From: Candidatus Cryptobacteroides merdavium
GTDB lineage: Bacteria > Bacteroidota > Bacteroidia > Bacteroidales > UBA932
Assembly (NCBI GenBank): GCA_017694755.1
Contig: JADIMO010000100.1
Span: 1-36,735 of the forward strand
Length of the DNA stretch: 36,735 bases
Reading direction: 5' to 3'
Shown: positions 8,552-17,674 of the stretch, piece after piece
Layout: each line of letters opens with the position of its first letter
How positions within the stretch are numbered: the stretch's first letter is position 1
Translations under genes and position numbers: made by a program
Notes under the pieces: generated by a model
Told to the model about the DNA's origin: nothing
Database searches by the model: none
What the model saw: the letters and a program-made list of their open reading frames with translations, nothing else

Positions 8552-10786
8552 ATGGATAAATATACAGAAATCCTTTCTCAAATTCCGGGTGACTTCCTGC
8601 ATCTGGTGAAGTCATTTGCACTTGATGCCAATTCTCCGGAAATAGAACCGGCACATATATTCCGTGCCCTTCTCCACAAGAATGCCGGTCTGGTTGATTT
8701 TATTGAAAACAGGCTGGATTCGGATTATTACTATCTCTTGGAATGGGCAGATGTCCGTCTCAGACAGGTTGCCAGGTCGCCTTATCCGATGAAGGGCATG
8801 CAGTATTCTGCTGAGGCCAAGGATGTCATAAAGGAAGCTGCGGACCTGGCCGGCAGGCTGGGACTGCCGGGACCGGATGCCCGTTGTCTTCTGGCTGCCG
8901 TCGTGTCCCCGGGCGTCGGTTTTTCCGCCGACAGGCTCAAGACATTGCCTCTTTCCGCCGAGAGCATCATCAAGGCGCTTTCAGGCGAGGGAGATGCGGA
9001 CAGGGCGTCCGTGCATGAAGTCCGGAGACCGCATTTGTCTGAAGACAAGGACGGTTATTACGTAGAGTTGCTTCAGATGCTGCCGGAGCTGCCGGTAATA
9101 GGGTTTGATGAGAAGATCCGTTCAATGATTGAAATCCTTTCCCGGAAAGACAAGGCAAATGTCATGGTCATCGGTGAGCCGGGTACCGGAAAAAGCAGCC
9201 TTGTCTATGGCCTGCTTCAGATGGTGAAAAACGGTACAGTGCCGGCATCATTGAAGAATCTGTATCCGGTCGAGCTTGATCTGATTTCGCTTTCCCGTGG
9301 CGTCAGCTACAGGGGAGAAGTGGAGGACAGGTTCAAGACTGCGGTGAATGAACTGGGAAGCCATGCCCAGCCTCTGCTTGTCATAGAGAATTTCCACAGG
9401 GTGGAAGACCGGCAGTCGATGTTGAACGGGATTGTCCCCATGCTCAGGAAGCTGTTGTCGGAGAACCGTTTCCAGATGATCTGCACATCAACGGCAGACG
9501 GTTTTACAAAAGATGTGGAGAAAGACAGGGAACTCCTGTCATTTTTCGGAAAAATCAGCATAGAAGAGCCGTCGGAAGAGATTTCCGTGGAAATATTGAC
9601 AAGCAAGATGCCGTCTTATTCGGAATTCCATCATCTGGAAACGGAAGAAGGCGTTGCAGTGGAGATTGTGAGACTGGCAAAGCGCTATATGTCAGAAAGC
9701 TGTCTGCCGTCTTCAGCCATTGATCTTCTTGACAGGTCAATGGCCGCAGCAAAGGTCAGGCAGGAATTGGAGAATCCTGACGGAAAGCCGGTGCGCCTTG
9801 ACAAGGACTTCATAAGAGATGTCGTGGCCGGAATGACCGGGATTCCTATGGGAAATATCCAGTCGGAGGAAAGGGTGAGGCTCTCAAATGCAGAGGAAAT
9901 ATTGCATCGGCGCGTCGTGGGGCAGGATCATGCGGTGAAAAGCATATTGGATGCAATATATGAATCCCGTTCAGGACTCAATAAGAAAGGCCAGCCGATA
10001 GGTTCGTTCTTTTTTCTCGGCCCGACGGGCACCGGAAAGACCGAACTGGCCAAGTCATTGGCTGAATTTCTGTTCGATGACGAGGCTTCCATCCTGAGGT
10101 TTGACATGTCGGAGTACAAGGAGGAACATTCCGTTGCCTTGCTCTATGGTGCTCCTCCGGGATATGTCGGATATGAGGAAGGCGGTCTGCTTGTGAACCA
10201 GATCCGCAGGCATCCTTATTCCGTGGTACTTTTTGATGAGATAGAAAAGGCTCACAGGTCGGTTTTTGACCTTTTCCTCCAGATTCTTGACGAGGGAAAG
10301 CTGCATGACCGTCTCGGACGTGTCGGCGACTTTTCGAATGCGTTGATAATCTTTACTTCCAATATCGGCAGCGATTATATTTTCAAGTCATTTGAGGCCG
10401 GCCGTATCCCGGCACATGACCAGTTGCTGGAGGTCATGCAGGGGCAGTTCCGACCTGAATTTCTTGCCCGTCTGACAGAGATCATACCGTTCTCACCGAT
10501 TACGGAAAAGATGATATACAAGATTTTTGACATCCATATCAGAAATCTCATGAAATCTCTGGAAGAGCAGGACATAAAACTTGAAATAGATGATACTGCG
10601 AAGCAATATATAACAAAGGTCGGCTTCAACACCCGTTATGGGGCACGCCCGGTGCTCGGCATCATCCGCAAGGAGATACGCCGTCCGCTGTCTAAGATGA
10701 TCATTTCAGGAGATGTGGTATCCGGAGACACTGTCATCATGAAATATGACAACATGAAAAATGAAATGGTCTGGGAAATTGACTGA
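8552..10786 (+). CDS. tssH: TssH/ClpV-type AAA+ ATPase of the T6SS
   Basis: This is a 744-residue ClpB/ClpV-class unfoldase that would dismantle contracted TssBC sheaths for reuse. A Clp-N-like helical region (about 1-145) precedes D1 with Walker A GEPGTGKS (208-215). D2 has Walker A GPTGTGKT (490-497), Walker B VVLFDE (558-563), the pore loop GAPPGYVGYEEGG and a ClpB-type C-terminal domain ending near GARPVLGIIRKEIRRPL. The D1 Walker B reads PLLVIENFH, lacking the usual Asp-Glu, so D1 may bind but hardly hydrolyse ATP. The linker between D1 and D2 is short, leaving no room for a full coiled-coil M domain. Position directly before tssB supports TssH over a housekeeping ClpB. Confidence 0.92.
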   Translation: MDKYTEILSQIPGDFLHLVKSFALDANSPEIEPAHIFRALLHKNAGLVDFIENRLDSDYYYLLEWADVRLRQVARSPYPMKGMQYSAEAKDVIKEAADLAGRLGLPGPDARCLLAAVVSPGVGFSADRLKTLPLSAESIIKALSGEGDADRASVHEVRRPHLSEDKDGYYVELLQMLPELPVIGFDEKIRSMIEILSRKDKANVMVIGEPGTGKSSLVYGLLQMVKNGTVPASLKNLYPVELDLISLSRGVSYRGEVEDRFKTAVNELGSHAQPLLVIENFHRVEDRQSMLNGIVPMLRKLLSENRFQMICTSTADGFTKDVEKDRELLSFFGKISIEEPSEEISVEILTSKMPSYSEFHHLETEEGVAVEIVRLAKRYMSESCLPSSAIDLLDRSMAAAKVRQELENPDGKPVRLDKDFIRDVVAGMTGIPMGNIQSEERVRLSNAEEILHRRVVGQDHAVKSILDAIYESRSGLNKKGQPIGSFFFLGPTGTGKTELAKSLAEFLFDDEASILRFDMSEYKEEHSVALLYGAPPGYVGYEEGGLLVNQIRRHPYSVVLFDEIEKAHRSVFDLFLQILDEGKLHDRLGRVGDFSNALIIFTSNIGSDYIFKSFEAGRIPAHDQLLEVMQGQFRPEFLARLTEIIPFSPITEKMIYKIFDIHIRNLMKSLEEQDIKLEIDDTAKQYITKVGFNTRYGARPVLGIIRKEIRRPLSKMIISGDVVSGDTVIMKYDNMKNEMVWEID

Positions 10787-10877
10787 ATGGCTGTCCCGGG
10801 CGCTGCGGGGACAGTCCGCTCCGGCGGAGAAGATTCAGTCTGACACAAGTAAAACCAAAATAAATCAACAGCAATAC

Positions 10878-11333
10878 ATGGCAAAGAAAACTGTTATCAC
10901 CAAGATCCTTGATGCTAATGCGCAAGACGGTGTCATAGAGTTTCCGCAGAACAGGACGCTCTATGTGGATCAGTTTACTGACAAGGCTCCGAATACCGAT
11001 GAGGAAAGGGAGGTCTTCAAACCGAAGAATCTGAAAGAGGTATTCGAGCACTATCAGCCCTCAAAGGAAGGAGTCGCACTTGAAACTGAAGAAGGCGGCT
11101 CTGTCTATGAGGATTTTGAGTTCCGTCAGATCAAGGATTTCGAAGATGAGCAACTCATCGGCCAGAGTGCCCTGCTTTCTGACAAGAAGGCAAAAATCGA
11201 CGCCTATAATGCGATTATCCGCCAACTTGAAAAGAACAAGCCTTTGCGCAATGCCCTCAAAGATCCTGATTCACGGGAAAGTCTGTTAAATGTTCTCAAA
11301 TCCCTTCTTGCGGATATAGAGGACGCAGAATGA
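10878..11333 (+). CDS. tssB: TssB (VipA-like) small sheath protein
   Basis: This 151-residue protein would pair with TssC to form the contractile sheath. The frame is open from 10761, overlapping tssH, but the 39 extra residues are low-complexity and unlike TssB. ATG 10878 (MAKKTVITKIL) gives the family length and start. Characteristic features are the DERE-VFKPKNLKEVFEHYQP segment and the acidic stretch FEFRQIKDFEDEQLIGQS, followed by a helix with SLLNVLKSLLADI. It lies 10 nt before tssC and 91 nt after tssH. Confidence 0.9.
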   Translation: MAKKTVITKILDANAQDGVIEFPQNRTLYVDQFTDKAPNTDEEREVFKPKNLKEVFEHYQPSKEGVALETEEGGSVYEDFEFRQIKDFEDEQLIGQSALLSDKKAKIDAYNAIIRQLEKNKPLRNALKDPDSRESLLNVLKSLLADIEDAE

Positions 11334-11343
11334 AATCAAGCTT

Positions 11344-12729
11344 ATGTCTACACAAGAACAATTATCCAACAATGCAGCCGGTGAAGAGCTCCAGCTCCAT
11401 TCTGCCGGTGCTCCGGCAAAGCCGGAGGAACTTCTTCAGGCCGGACTCAAGGGGCTTGACAAGTTCGGCGGGTTCCAGCTTGTGAAGGGCCTTGTCAAAG
11501 GTGCCGAGAACATGGACCCGCGCCGCAAGGCCGTAAAAAATATATTTCTGAACGATTCGACCTATGCGGATACCCGCAAGAAGCTCAGGAATGAGCTTGC
11601 CATGTGGGTGGAGATTCTCAGCCAGGGCGGCTCCGATCCGATGCAGATCATAGACATGTGCAAGGAGCGGTGTGCAAAGGCTGAAGAGAACCTCCGGAAC
11701 AATCTCTTCAATGTCCATGAGGAGATCCGTACCTTGGAGGTGGCATACCGTGCACTCGACTCATTCTTCGCCAATGCCGGACAGTCCAAGGTTGACTGCG
11801 TTACACTGATGAATGTGGACAAGACGGAACTCGGCTCCCATGATTCTGAGGATACGGTGGCCGTGCGCGATGAACTGGAGAAATATTATGACCGTCTAAG
11901 CCTGAAGAACAATTACAGCCTTCTTGTCGTTCCGGGGTATCTCGGAGACAGCGACACTGTAAGGATGTGGGCATCCACGGCTTACCGGAACAAGATTCTT
12001 CTTATAACCGATTTCAAGGACAGCCTCAATTTCAGCATGCTGAAAGAAGAGCTTGACGACGCCAATCTCCAGGGGCAGGATGTGCAGCTCGCCAATGTGG
12101 TCATGACCTGCAATTATATTCTGGGCCGCAAGAAGTCAGAGGCTGCAGATGAGGATGACGATGTCTACATACCGGCATCTGCTGCATTGGCCGGCCGCAT
12201 GACCAATACGGATGAAGTTGTGATAGCCCAGGGTATCGCCGGCAAGAAATACGGCACGCTCAGCAATGTGAAGGGTGCCCGCATGGAAATGCGCAAGTCT
12301 GAAATCGCCTCTGTGATTGACCAGGGAGTGGTTCCTATCGTGGAAGAGGATGGACGTGTCATGGCATTCTCAAACCGTTCCCTCTACAACGGTGCCACTG
12401 TCGGACTGCAGGAATATCCGATTGTCCGCGTATTCGACTGGATGGGCAAGGTGTTCCAGAATTTCTTCAACGATGAGGCATTCATCAACTGGAATTCATC
12501 GGTGAAGGCCGAACTTCAGCAGGCGGTCCATGACTTTCTGAGTGATTATAAGGGACCGGGCAAGCTTATAGAAAACTACAACCTGAAAGGAATCAATCAG
12601 GATCCTAAGACAAAGGACATTTCCGTACAGGTGGAACTCAAGCCTTTCTTCGCCGCCAAGAACTTCCTCATTGAACTGACGGGTCACAACGGGACGGCCG
12701 GAGTTGACTGGGAACAGAATGTACAGTAA
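11344..12729 (+). CDS. tssC: TssC (VipB-like) large sheath protein
   Basis: This 461-residue large sheath subunit has an N-terminal helical region with the NIFLNDSTYADTRKKLRNEL segment and a central sheath fold (SLLVVPGYLGDSDTVRMWA). The C-terminal part contains FDWMGKVFQNFFNDEAF, a helix (AELQQAVHDFLSDYKG) and the final beta-strand region VQVELKPFFAAKNFLIELTGH used to interlock with TssB. The length and C-terminal pattern are those of the Bacteroidota T6SS sheath. It is coupled closely to tssB. An AT-rich 52-nt gap separates it from the first Hcp gene. Confidence 0.93.
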   Translation: MSTQEQLSNNAAGEELQLHSAGAPAKPEELLQAGLKGLDKFGGFQLVKGLVKGAENMDPRRKAVKNIFLNDSTYADTRKKLRNELAMWVEILSQGGSDPMQIIDMCKERCAKAEENLRNNLFNVHEEIRTLEVAYRALDSFFANAGQSKVDCVTLMNVDKTELGSHDSEDTVAVRDELEKYYDRLSLKNNYSLLVVPGYLGDSDTVRMWASTAYRNKILLITDFKDSLNFSMLKEELDDANLQGQDVQLANVVMTCNYILGRKKSEAADEDDDVYIPASAALAGRMTNTDEVVIAQGIAGKKYGTLSNVKGARMEMRKSEIASVIDQGVVPIVEEDGRVMAFSNRSLYNGATVGLQEYPIVRVFDWMGKVFQNFFNDEAFINWNSSVKAELQQAVHDFLSDYKGPGKLIENYNLKGINQDPKTKDISVQVELKPFFAAKNFLIELTGHNGTAGVDWEQNVQ

Positions 12730-12781
12730 TTCATATACTTGATACGTTACATTTTAATTCATTCATCAATTAATCAAAATT

Positions 12782-13189
12782 ATGGCAACAAGAACTGCAA
12801 CCATCTCAGCAGATGGTATCCAGGACCGTGAAGTGCTGTTCGTGAGGTATGAACTCAACCAGCAGACTGATGTGGAAGGGCAGCCTACCGGCACTACACG
12901 CGGCGGAAAGATTACCGTCAAGGTAAAATCCAACGATGACGGCAACACTGACATCCTTGAATGGATGATTGACACCTATATGAGCAAGTCGGGACAGATA
13001 TCCTTCCCGAACCGCCAGGGCGGGGAAATGAAGCACCTGTCATTCAAAGAAGGCTATGTGGTGGAATACGCAGAGACATATGACTCAACCAATGACCTTC
13101 TCCAGTACGAGGAGTTCACCATTTCCGCAAAGGAAATCCAGGTGGGCAACGCCCGTCATAACAACCGCTGGACCATTGACAACAACTGA
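12782..13189 (+). CDS. tssD: TssD (Hcp) tube protein 1
   Basis: This 135-residue Hcp of the Bacteroidota type would stack as hexamers to form the inner tube and can carry effectors in its lumen. Typical features are VEGQPTGTTRGGKITVKV, DILEWMID (the Hcp helix region) and the closing pattern YEEFTISAKEIQVGNARHNNRW. ATG 12782 has an AT-rich upstream region. A strong hairpin lies 8 nt after the stop, suggesting that this tube gene is made in higher amount than downstream genes. Confidence 0.92.
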   Translation: MATRTATISADGIQDREVLFVRYELNQQTDVEGQPTGTTRGGKITVKVKSNDDGNTDILEWMIDTYMSKSGQISFPNRQGGEMKHLSFKEGYVVEYAETYDSTNDLLQYEEFTISAKEIQVGNARHNNRWTIDNN

Positions 13190-13197
13190 TCCGGCAC

Positions 13198-13246
13198 AGC
13201 GGCCATCCTGCCTTCCGGTGTGATCCGTCAGCGGGCAGGAGCCGCT
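13198..13246 (+). terminator. GC-rich hairpin after tssD1, probable attenuator or mRNA stabiliser
   Basis: AGCGGC-cat-CCTGCC (13198-13212) pairs with GGCAGG-a-GCCGCT (13234-13246), 12 base pairs with a small internal bulge and a 21-nt loop. The downstream sequence CCCGATTTTATTAT is weakly T-rich. It would limit transcription into the next genes or protect the 3' end of the Hcp message, and is a plausible place for UpxY antitermination to matter. Confidence 0.55.
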
Positions 13247-13280
13247 CCCGATTTTATTATAAGCCTATTCATCAGATATT

Positions 13281-13766
13281 ATGGCATTGCACGGAAGTTT
13301 AAAGATTGGCGGAAGGACTTATGGCGTGGTGGAATGCGAGTATGAGTTCACGCAGGCGGTCGACAGGACAGGAAAGCCTACATCACGTCCGAGGGGAGGC
13401 GAGATCACCATCGTTGTCCCTGCTGTCAATGACGATGACATGTTCTTCTATAACTGGATGTTCCATAAGTCGGAAGTGAAGGCAGGCATATTGCGTTTCT
13501 GCATATATACCAATGACAACAAGCCGAGCTACAAGACGGTGAGTTTCGCCAATGCCTACTGCATCTATCTCAAGGATTATTTCAATGACCATGACGGCCG
13601 GCTGATGTATACCACGATAAAGATATCTGCACAGATGATCAGGGTGGGAAGCATCAATTCGACCACCTTCATGAATGCGTGGACTGATGATCCGGCTGAT
13701 ATACTTTCCTCCAACCTTGGGGACTTTGTCCGCGACTCCATTGCGGAGAAGATAAATCCATTCTGA
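13281..13766 (+). CDS. tssD: TssD-like (Hcp) protein 2, extended
   Basis: This second Hcp-family protein (161 residues) diverges from the first but keeps the pattern: TGKPTSRPRGGEITIVV, a W-containing helix (FFYNWMFHKSEVKAG) and YTTIKISAQMIRVGSI. A 30-residue C-terminal extension (DDPADILSSNLGDFVRDSIAEKINPF) is absent from tssD1. It lies 7 nt before vgrG, so it may be the Hcp ring that contacts the VgrG spike or an effector-loading variant, while tssD1 builds the bulk tube. That division of labour is inference from position. Confidence 0.85.
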   Translation: MALHGSLKIGGRTYGVVECEYEFTQAVDRTGKPTSRPRGGEITIVVPAVNDDDMFFYNWMFHKSEVKAGILRFCIYTNDNKPSYKTVSFANAYCIYLKDYFNDHDGRLMYTTIKISAQMIRVGSINSTTFMNAWTDDPADILSSNLGDFVRDSIAEKINPF

Positions 13767-13773
13767 ATCCAAT

Positions 13774-15798
13774 ATGTCAACAACAGTCTCCAAACTCGTC
13801 CTCACCATCGGCGATGCAAGGTCGGAAGACTTTCTTATAGAAATCGACGGCACCTTGTTCCAGGTTGATGACTTTACCCTGGTGCAGTGTCTCATGCAAC
13901 CGAATACACTCACGTTCAGAATGCGTAAGGGACCTAAGGAAGGCGAGGATGAGCCCAGATTCAAGACATGCGGGAATATCATCGGCAAGGATGTCTCCCT
14001 TGTTCTTGAAACCGACAACATTGAAAAGCTTTCGCTTAAATCGGATTCCGTCAAGACCGGTGAGATAAAGTTCAACGGCATCATCACTTCTGCTTCCGGC
14101 TCGCGTTCACAGTCTGAGTATTGCATTGATGTCGAGGCAAGGAGCCATGATGCGCTCCTGATGGACAATCCAAGCTGCAAGTCTTATGAAGACATGACGC
14201 TGAATGAGATTGTCGAAGATGTGGTCGGGGAGTATTCGGACCAGATATTGCCGGAGGCGGATGCCCGTTTTGCCGAGTCTCTGCCTTATACTGTCCAGTA
14301 CAATGAAACGGACTGGCAGTTTCTTGTCCGTCTTGCTCAGAGGTTCGGAGAATGGATATACAATGACGGCGAGCATCTGATATTTGGCAAACTGCCTCAG
14401 GGTGAGACTGTCATGTTGGGTTATCCTGACAAGGACATACCTTTTTACAATGTGGACCTCAAGATGCAGCACACCTCATTCAGCCATGTGGCATCTTCGT
14501 ACAACTCATACGATGCCACCAGGAAGGAAGGTGAGGAGGAGATGGAGCGGGAATACAACAATCTCGCAGATCTCGTATTCAATGCTGCAAAGGACCGCAT
14601 GACCAAGCCTACGCTCCAGAATCTTCATTCAGGCGGATTTGCAGACAGTGACGGACGTTCCACGGTTCTTAATGTATCCACCAAGACACAGGCCAGGGGA
14701 GAAAAGGCCGGGATGCTGACCTATTCCGGAATGACCTATTGCTCCCGCCTCAGGATAGGCAGCACGCTTGTCATCCGCGACAATTTCCTGTCCGATGACA
14801 TGGCCGGCCATATGAGTGAGGTGGACCAGGATGAGATACTGATAACTGAACTTGTCCACACCTTTTCTGCCGATGACATCTACAGCAACCGTTTTGTAGG
14901 TATTCCTTCGGCATGTGACTATCCGCCGTATTCTGACAGCGATGTATATCCCGCCGCCTCTTCATGCAGGGCAAAGGTGACTGACAATGAGGATCCGCAC
15001 AATCTCGGCCGTGTGCGTGTCCAGTTCGACTGGCAGGCTCAGCTTGATACCGAAATGATGACGCCCTGGCTCCGCATTTCACAGCCGTATGCCGGTGGAG
15101 GAAAGGGCTTCAGTTTCATTCCCGAAATAGGGGAGGAGGTGATGGTGGACTTTGAGGGCGGAAACGCTGAAAGGCCGTATGTCAAGGGAATGCTCTATAA
15201 CGGTGTCGGCGACCCTGACGTGAAATGGCTTCCGGACAATAACAGCAGCAACAAGGTCAAGGCCATCCGCACACGCAACGGTCATACCATAGAAATCCAC
15301 GATGAAGGCAATGACGGATATATCCGCATCTATGACAACGGCAAGGAAAACTATATCCTGACCTTCTCCACCGATCAGAAACTCATCAAACTGGAATCGA
15401 CCGGCAACATAGAGCTCTACGCCAAGAACGACATCATCATGCATGCCGGCCATGACATAAACGCTTCTGCCGACAATGACATTATCATCGCCGCATCTCA
15501 TGATATGCAGCGTACGGCCGACAACGACATCAGGGAACATTCCGGCAATGACCGTTCTGCTTCTGTGGGCAGGAATGACTCCCTTTCCGTTGCATCCAAC
15601 CAATTTGTCAAAGTTGATGAAAACAAGGATGAACAGATAGCCCGCAGACTGCAGACTACTGCCGAAAATATCAGGACTGAAGCCAAACTGTCCCTGTTGG
15701 AATACTCTACGACCCATCACCAGAAAGCATCTGCAACCATGGCTGTCAACGCAGGCGACCGCATTGACATTAAGGCCGGGAAGGTGAAAGTCAACTGA
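13774..15798 (+). CDS. vgrG: VgrG (TssI) spike protein
   Basis: This 674-residue VgrG trimer subunit would cap the Hcp tube and puncture the target. The N-terminal two-thirds is gp27-like. A gp5 OB-fold follows at about residues 390-475 (NLGRVRVQFDW, then FSFIPEIGEEVMVDFEGG and RPYVKGMLYNG). The C terminus has repeated short strands with NDI/HDI motifs (about 540-620), the intertwined beta-helix needle. It ends at DIKAGKVKVN with no extra effector domain. The PAAR-like tip gene follows 13 nt downstream. Confidence 0.94.
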   Translation: MSTTVSKLVLTIGDARSEDFLIEIDGTLFQVDDFTLVQCLMQPNTLTFRMRKGPKEGEDEPRFKTCGNIIGKDVSLVLETDNIEKLSLKSDSVKTGEIKFNGIITSASGSRSQSEYCIDVEARSHDALLMDNPSCKSYEDMTLNEIVEDVVGEYSDQILPEADARFAESLPYTVQYNETDWQFLVRLAQRFGEWIYNDGEHLIFGKLPQGETVMLGYPDKDIPFYNVDLKMQHTSFSHVASSYNSYDATRKEGEEEMEREYNNLADLVFNAAKDRMTKPTLQNLHSGGFADSDGRSTVLNVSTKTQARGEKAGMLTYSGMTYCSRLRIGSTLVIRDNFLSDDMAGHMSEVDQDEILITELVHTFSADDIYSNRFVGIPSACDYPPYSDSDVYPAASSCRAKVTDNEDPHNLGRVRVQFDWQAQLDTEMMTPWLRISQPYAGGGKGFSFIPEIGEEVMVDFEGGNAERPYVKGMLYNGVGDPDVKWLPDNNSSNKVKAIRTRNGHTIEIHDEGNDGYIRIYDNGKENYILTFSTDQKLIKLESTGNIELYAKNDIIMHAGHDINASADNDIIIAASHDMQRTADNDIREHSGNDRSASVGRNDSLSVASNQFVKVDENKDEQIARRLQTTAENIRTEAKLSLLEYSTTHHQKASATMAVNAGDRIDIKAGKVKVN

Positions 15799-15811
15799 CC
15801 CTCATATATAA

Positions 15812-17179
15812 ATGAACTCAAAGGAATTCGATGCCCTGCTTGCCGAATTAAGAAAAGGTGCGGCCGGTATACAGAAGATATCCAAGACATTGGGACTTAC
15901 ATTGCCTTCCAGGTTTCCTGCCCAGGTGGTGATGCTCAATGACTGTCTGGATGTCTATTCCGCATCGAAGACGATGATTTCGGCTGTTGTGGATGATGCG
16001 GCCGGCGGTTTTACCTTGGAGTCAGTGGCAACTCTTTCTAAGGATTTTGATGCCAATTGGGACAATTTTGCAGAGCATTACAATGACCTGTTCAAGAAAT
16101 TGACCAACGGACAGCAAAATAATATCCTTGAAACTTTCGCCACAACACAGTTTTCCCCCAGTGTCTTTAATGCCGGCAGTGTCATTAAGAATGAGACTCC
16201 GGCCATATTGGGCGGAATAGTGTCATTCAATGCCGGTATAAATGCTTTTGGCGGGAGCTGGCGTGATCCGCAGGAAGCCGCCATGAAAATAAAGACCGGT
16301 GTAAATACCATTGTCAAGGCTACTGAACAGATAGCAAATTCGCTCAACAATGTCATCAAATTTTATGAGAACCCGGTAAAACCGGAAAATGCGGCGGGCA
16401 GCGTTTTGCTGGAAAGACTTGGCAAACTGCATGAAACCAAGCTGGTCGGCGGTGCCATTTCGACAGTCAATCTCGGTGCCGACGGTATTGCTGTCTATGG
16501 AAATGTGGCCGGCGCCATCGGAAATCTCGGGCAGGGAAATCTGAAAGGAGCAATAGGCAATGCCACGGCAGCTGCAAAAAATGCAAAAAAAGTGGTTGAT
16601 GACATCCGCAGTTTCGGGAAGGGTGTCCCGACCGGTGCGGCGGCAAACATAGGAACCTCGTCCGGCATTTCGGCAACAGGCAATGCCGATCAGAGCAAAA
16701 CACCGGCTCAGGGGCAGAATGCCGCTGAAAAGAATGACAGTGATTCAGCCGCATCCGATACCTATGTATGTTCAACAGCCACCATGAAATGTTCTTACGG
16801 CGACAGAACCGCGAAACTCACTGTGTATCCTGATCGTACCGTATTTTTGACTGGCCAGCCGATGGCAAACATTTCCGATCATGTGTCAATGTATAATATC
16901 GCGGCATTCGGGAAATGTCATACGGTCTCTTTTCCTCCCACCGGCTCCGCAACCGCTGCCAACCATGGCAAGCTCACCCCAATGCCTTGTATCCCGGGCA
17001 CCGTAAGCGAATGGCAGAACGGCAAGGATGACTATATCATAAAAGGAAAGCCGGCCCTGTTGAAATCATCCTGGTGCAGATGCCAATGGGGCGGAATAGT
17101 GACAATAACCGATGACGGACAGACAGATACCGGACCGGCGGATCTGAGCCGGCAGCCTGCCGGGACATTCGGAAAATAA
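15812..17179 (+). CDS. DUF4280 PAAR-like tip protein with long N-terminal domain
   Basis: This is a 455-residue protein in two parts. Residues about 318-437 match DUF4280, a PAAR-like spike tip: Cys320, CSYG (327), LTGQPMANISDH, FGKCH (369), LTPMPCIPGT (393) and WCRCQWGGI (422, 424). The first 290 residues are helical and rich in Gly/Ala (NVAGAIGNLGQGNLKGAIGN near 231-250), joined by a Ser/Ala/Gln linker. I do not recognise this N-terminal region. It could be a docking/translocation module or an effector placed before the tip. It follows vgrG by 13 nt, so it should sharpen the spike. No signal peptide is seen. Confidence 0.88.
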   Translation: MNSKEFDALLAELRKGAAGIQKISKTLGLTLPSRFPAQVVMLNDCLDVYSASKTMISAVVDDAAGGFTLESVATLSKDFDANWDNFAEHYNDLFKKLTNGQQNNILETFATTQFSPSVFNAGSVIKNETPAILGGIVSFNAGINAFGGSWRDPQEAAMKIKTGVNTIVKATEQIANSLNNVIKFYENPVKPENAAGSVLLERLGKLHETKLVGGAISTVNLGADGIAVYGNVAGAIGNLGQGNLKGAIGNATAAAKNAKKVVDDIRSFGKGVPTGAAANIGTSSGISATGNADQSKTPAQGQNAAEKNDSDSAASDTYVCSTATMKCSYGDRTAKLTVYPDRTVFLTGQPMANISDHVSMYNIAAFGKCHTVSFPPTGSATAANHGKLTPMPCIPGTVSEWQNGKDDYIIKGKPALLKSSWCRCQWGGIVTITDDGQTDTGPADLSRQPAGTFGK

Positions 17180-17254
17180 CAATCCTGTTTGCGGAAGATG
17201 TCCGATTCGGTTTTCTCCGCCGGCAGATGAAATGTTTACATAAAATGCTGCAGT

Positions 17255-17590
17255 ATGAATAAATGGAATTTTATGAGCAATCCGTTCGGAGATGTCATCC
17301 TGGATGTTTTTCTGAAAAGAAACAGGATAACCGTTCTGAACCATAAGCGTGAAACCTGTTATGACGGGGACGTATTCGGTGCAATCTCTTTTCTGCGCTC
17401 TGTGATAAACCTCTTCATAAATGAGGGACTGATGAAGACCACCCTTGTGTTCAATCTGCATTATAACGATAATGTGGAGGCCATGACCGGATCCTTCAGC
17501 TCTTCCCTTGATTCATTGATGCGCAGTTACAGGTATTCAGACAAGATCCGTCTTAAAAAGCGTACTGTCGGAATGGATGTGCGAGGATAA
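17255..17590 (+). CDS. Small unknown T6SS-linked protein
   Basis: This 111-residue protein (MNKWNFMSNPFGDVILDVFLKRNRI...) has no domain I recognise, no signal peptide and no membrane segment. Its mix of short strands and helices would fit an effector adaptor or chaperone. It lies between the PAAR-like tip gene and the lipase gene, where such adaptors are often encoded. Its base composition is like the T6SS core; the AT-rich cassette begins just after its stop. ATG 17273 is a possible alternative start. Confidence 0.6.
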   Translation: MNKWNFMSNPFGDVILDVFLKRNRITVLNHKRETCYDGDVFGAISFLRSVINLFINEGLMKTTLVFNLHYNDNVEAMTGSFSSSLDSLMRSYRYSDKIRLKKRTVGMDVRG

Positions 17591-17674
17591 ACAAGAATTT
17601 CATTATTGGGATATATTGATATGTCAATGGTGCAATAAAATATTCTGATCTCCCTTGAAAACAATGAATCGGAT

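Noticed and set aside
10761..10877. Longer TssB starting inside tssH
   Set aside because: The extra 39 residues are low-complexity and precede the normal TssB start at ATG 10878.
12730..12781. Separate promoter for tssD1
   Set aside because: AT-rich with TACATTTT close to the -7 consensus, but no -33 box at proper spacing.
13383..14180. 265-codon minus-strand frame
   Set aside because: Antisense shadow across the second Hcp and VgrG genes.
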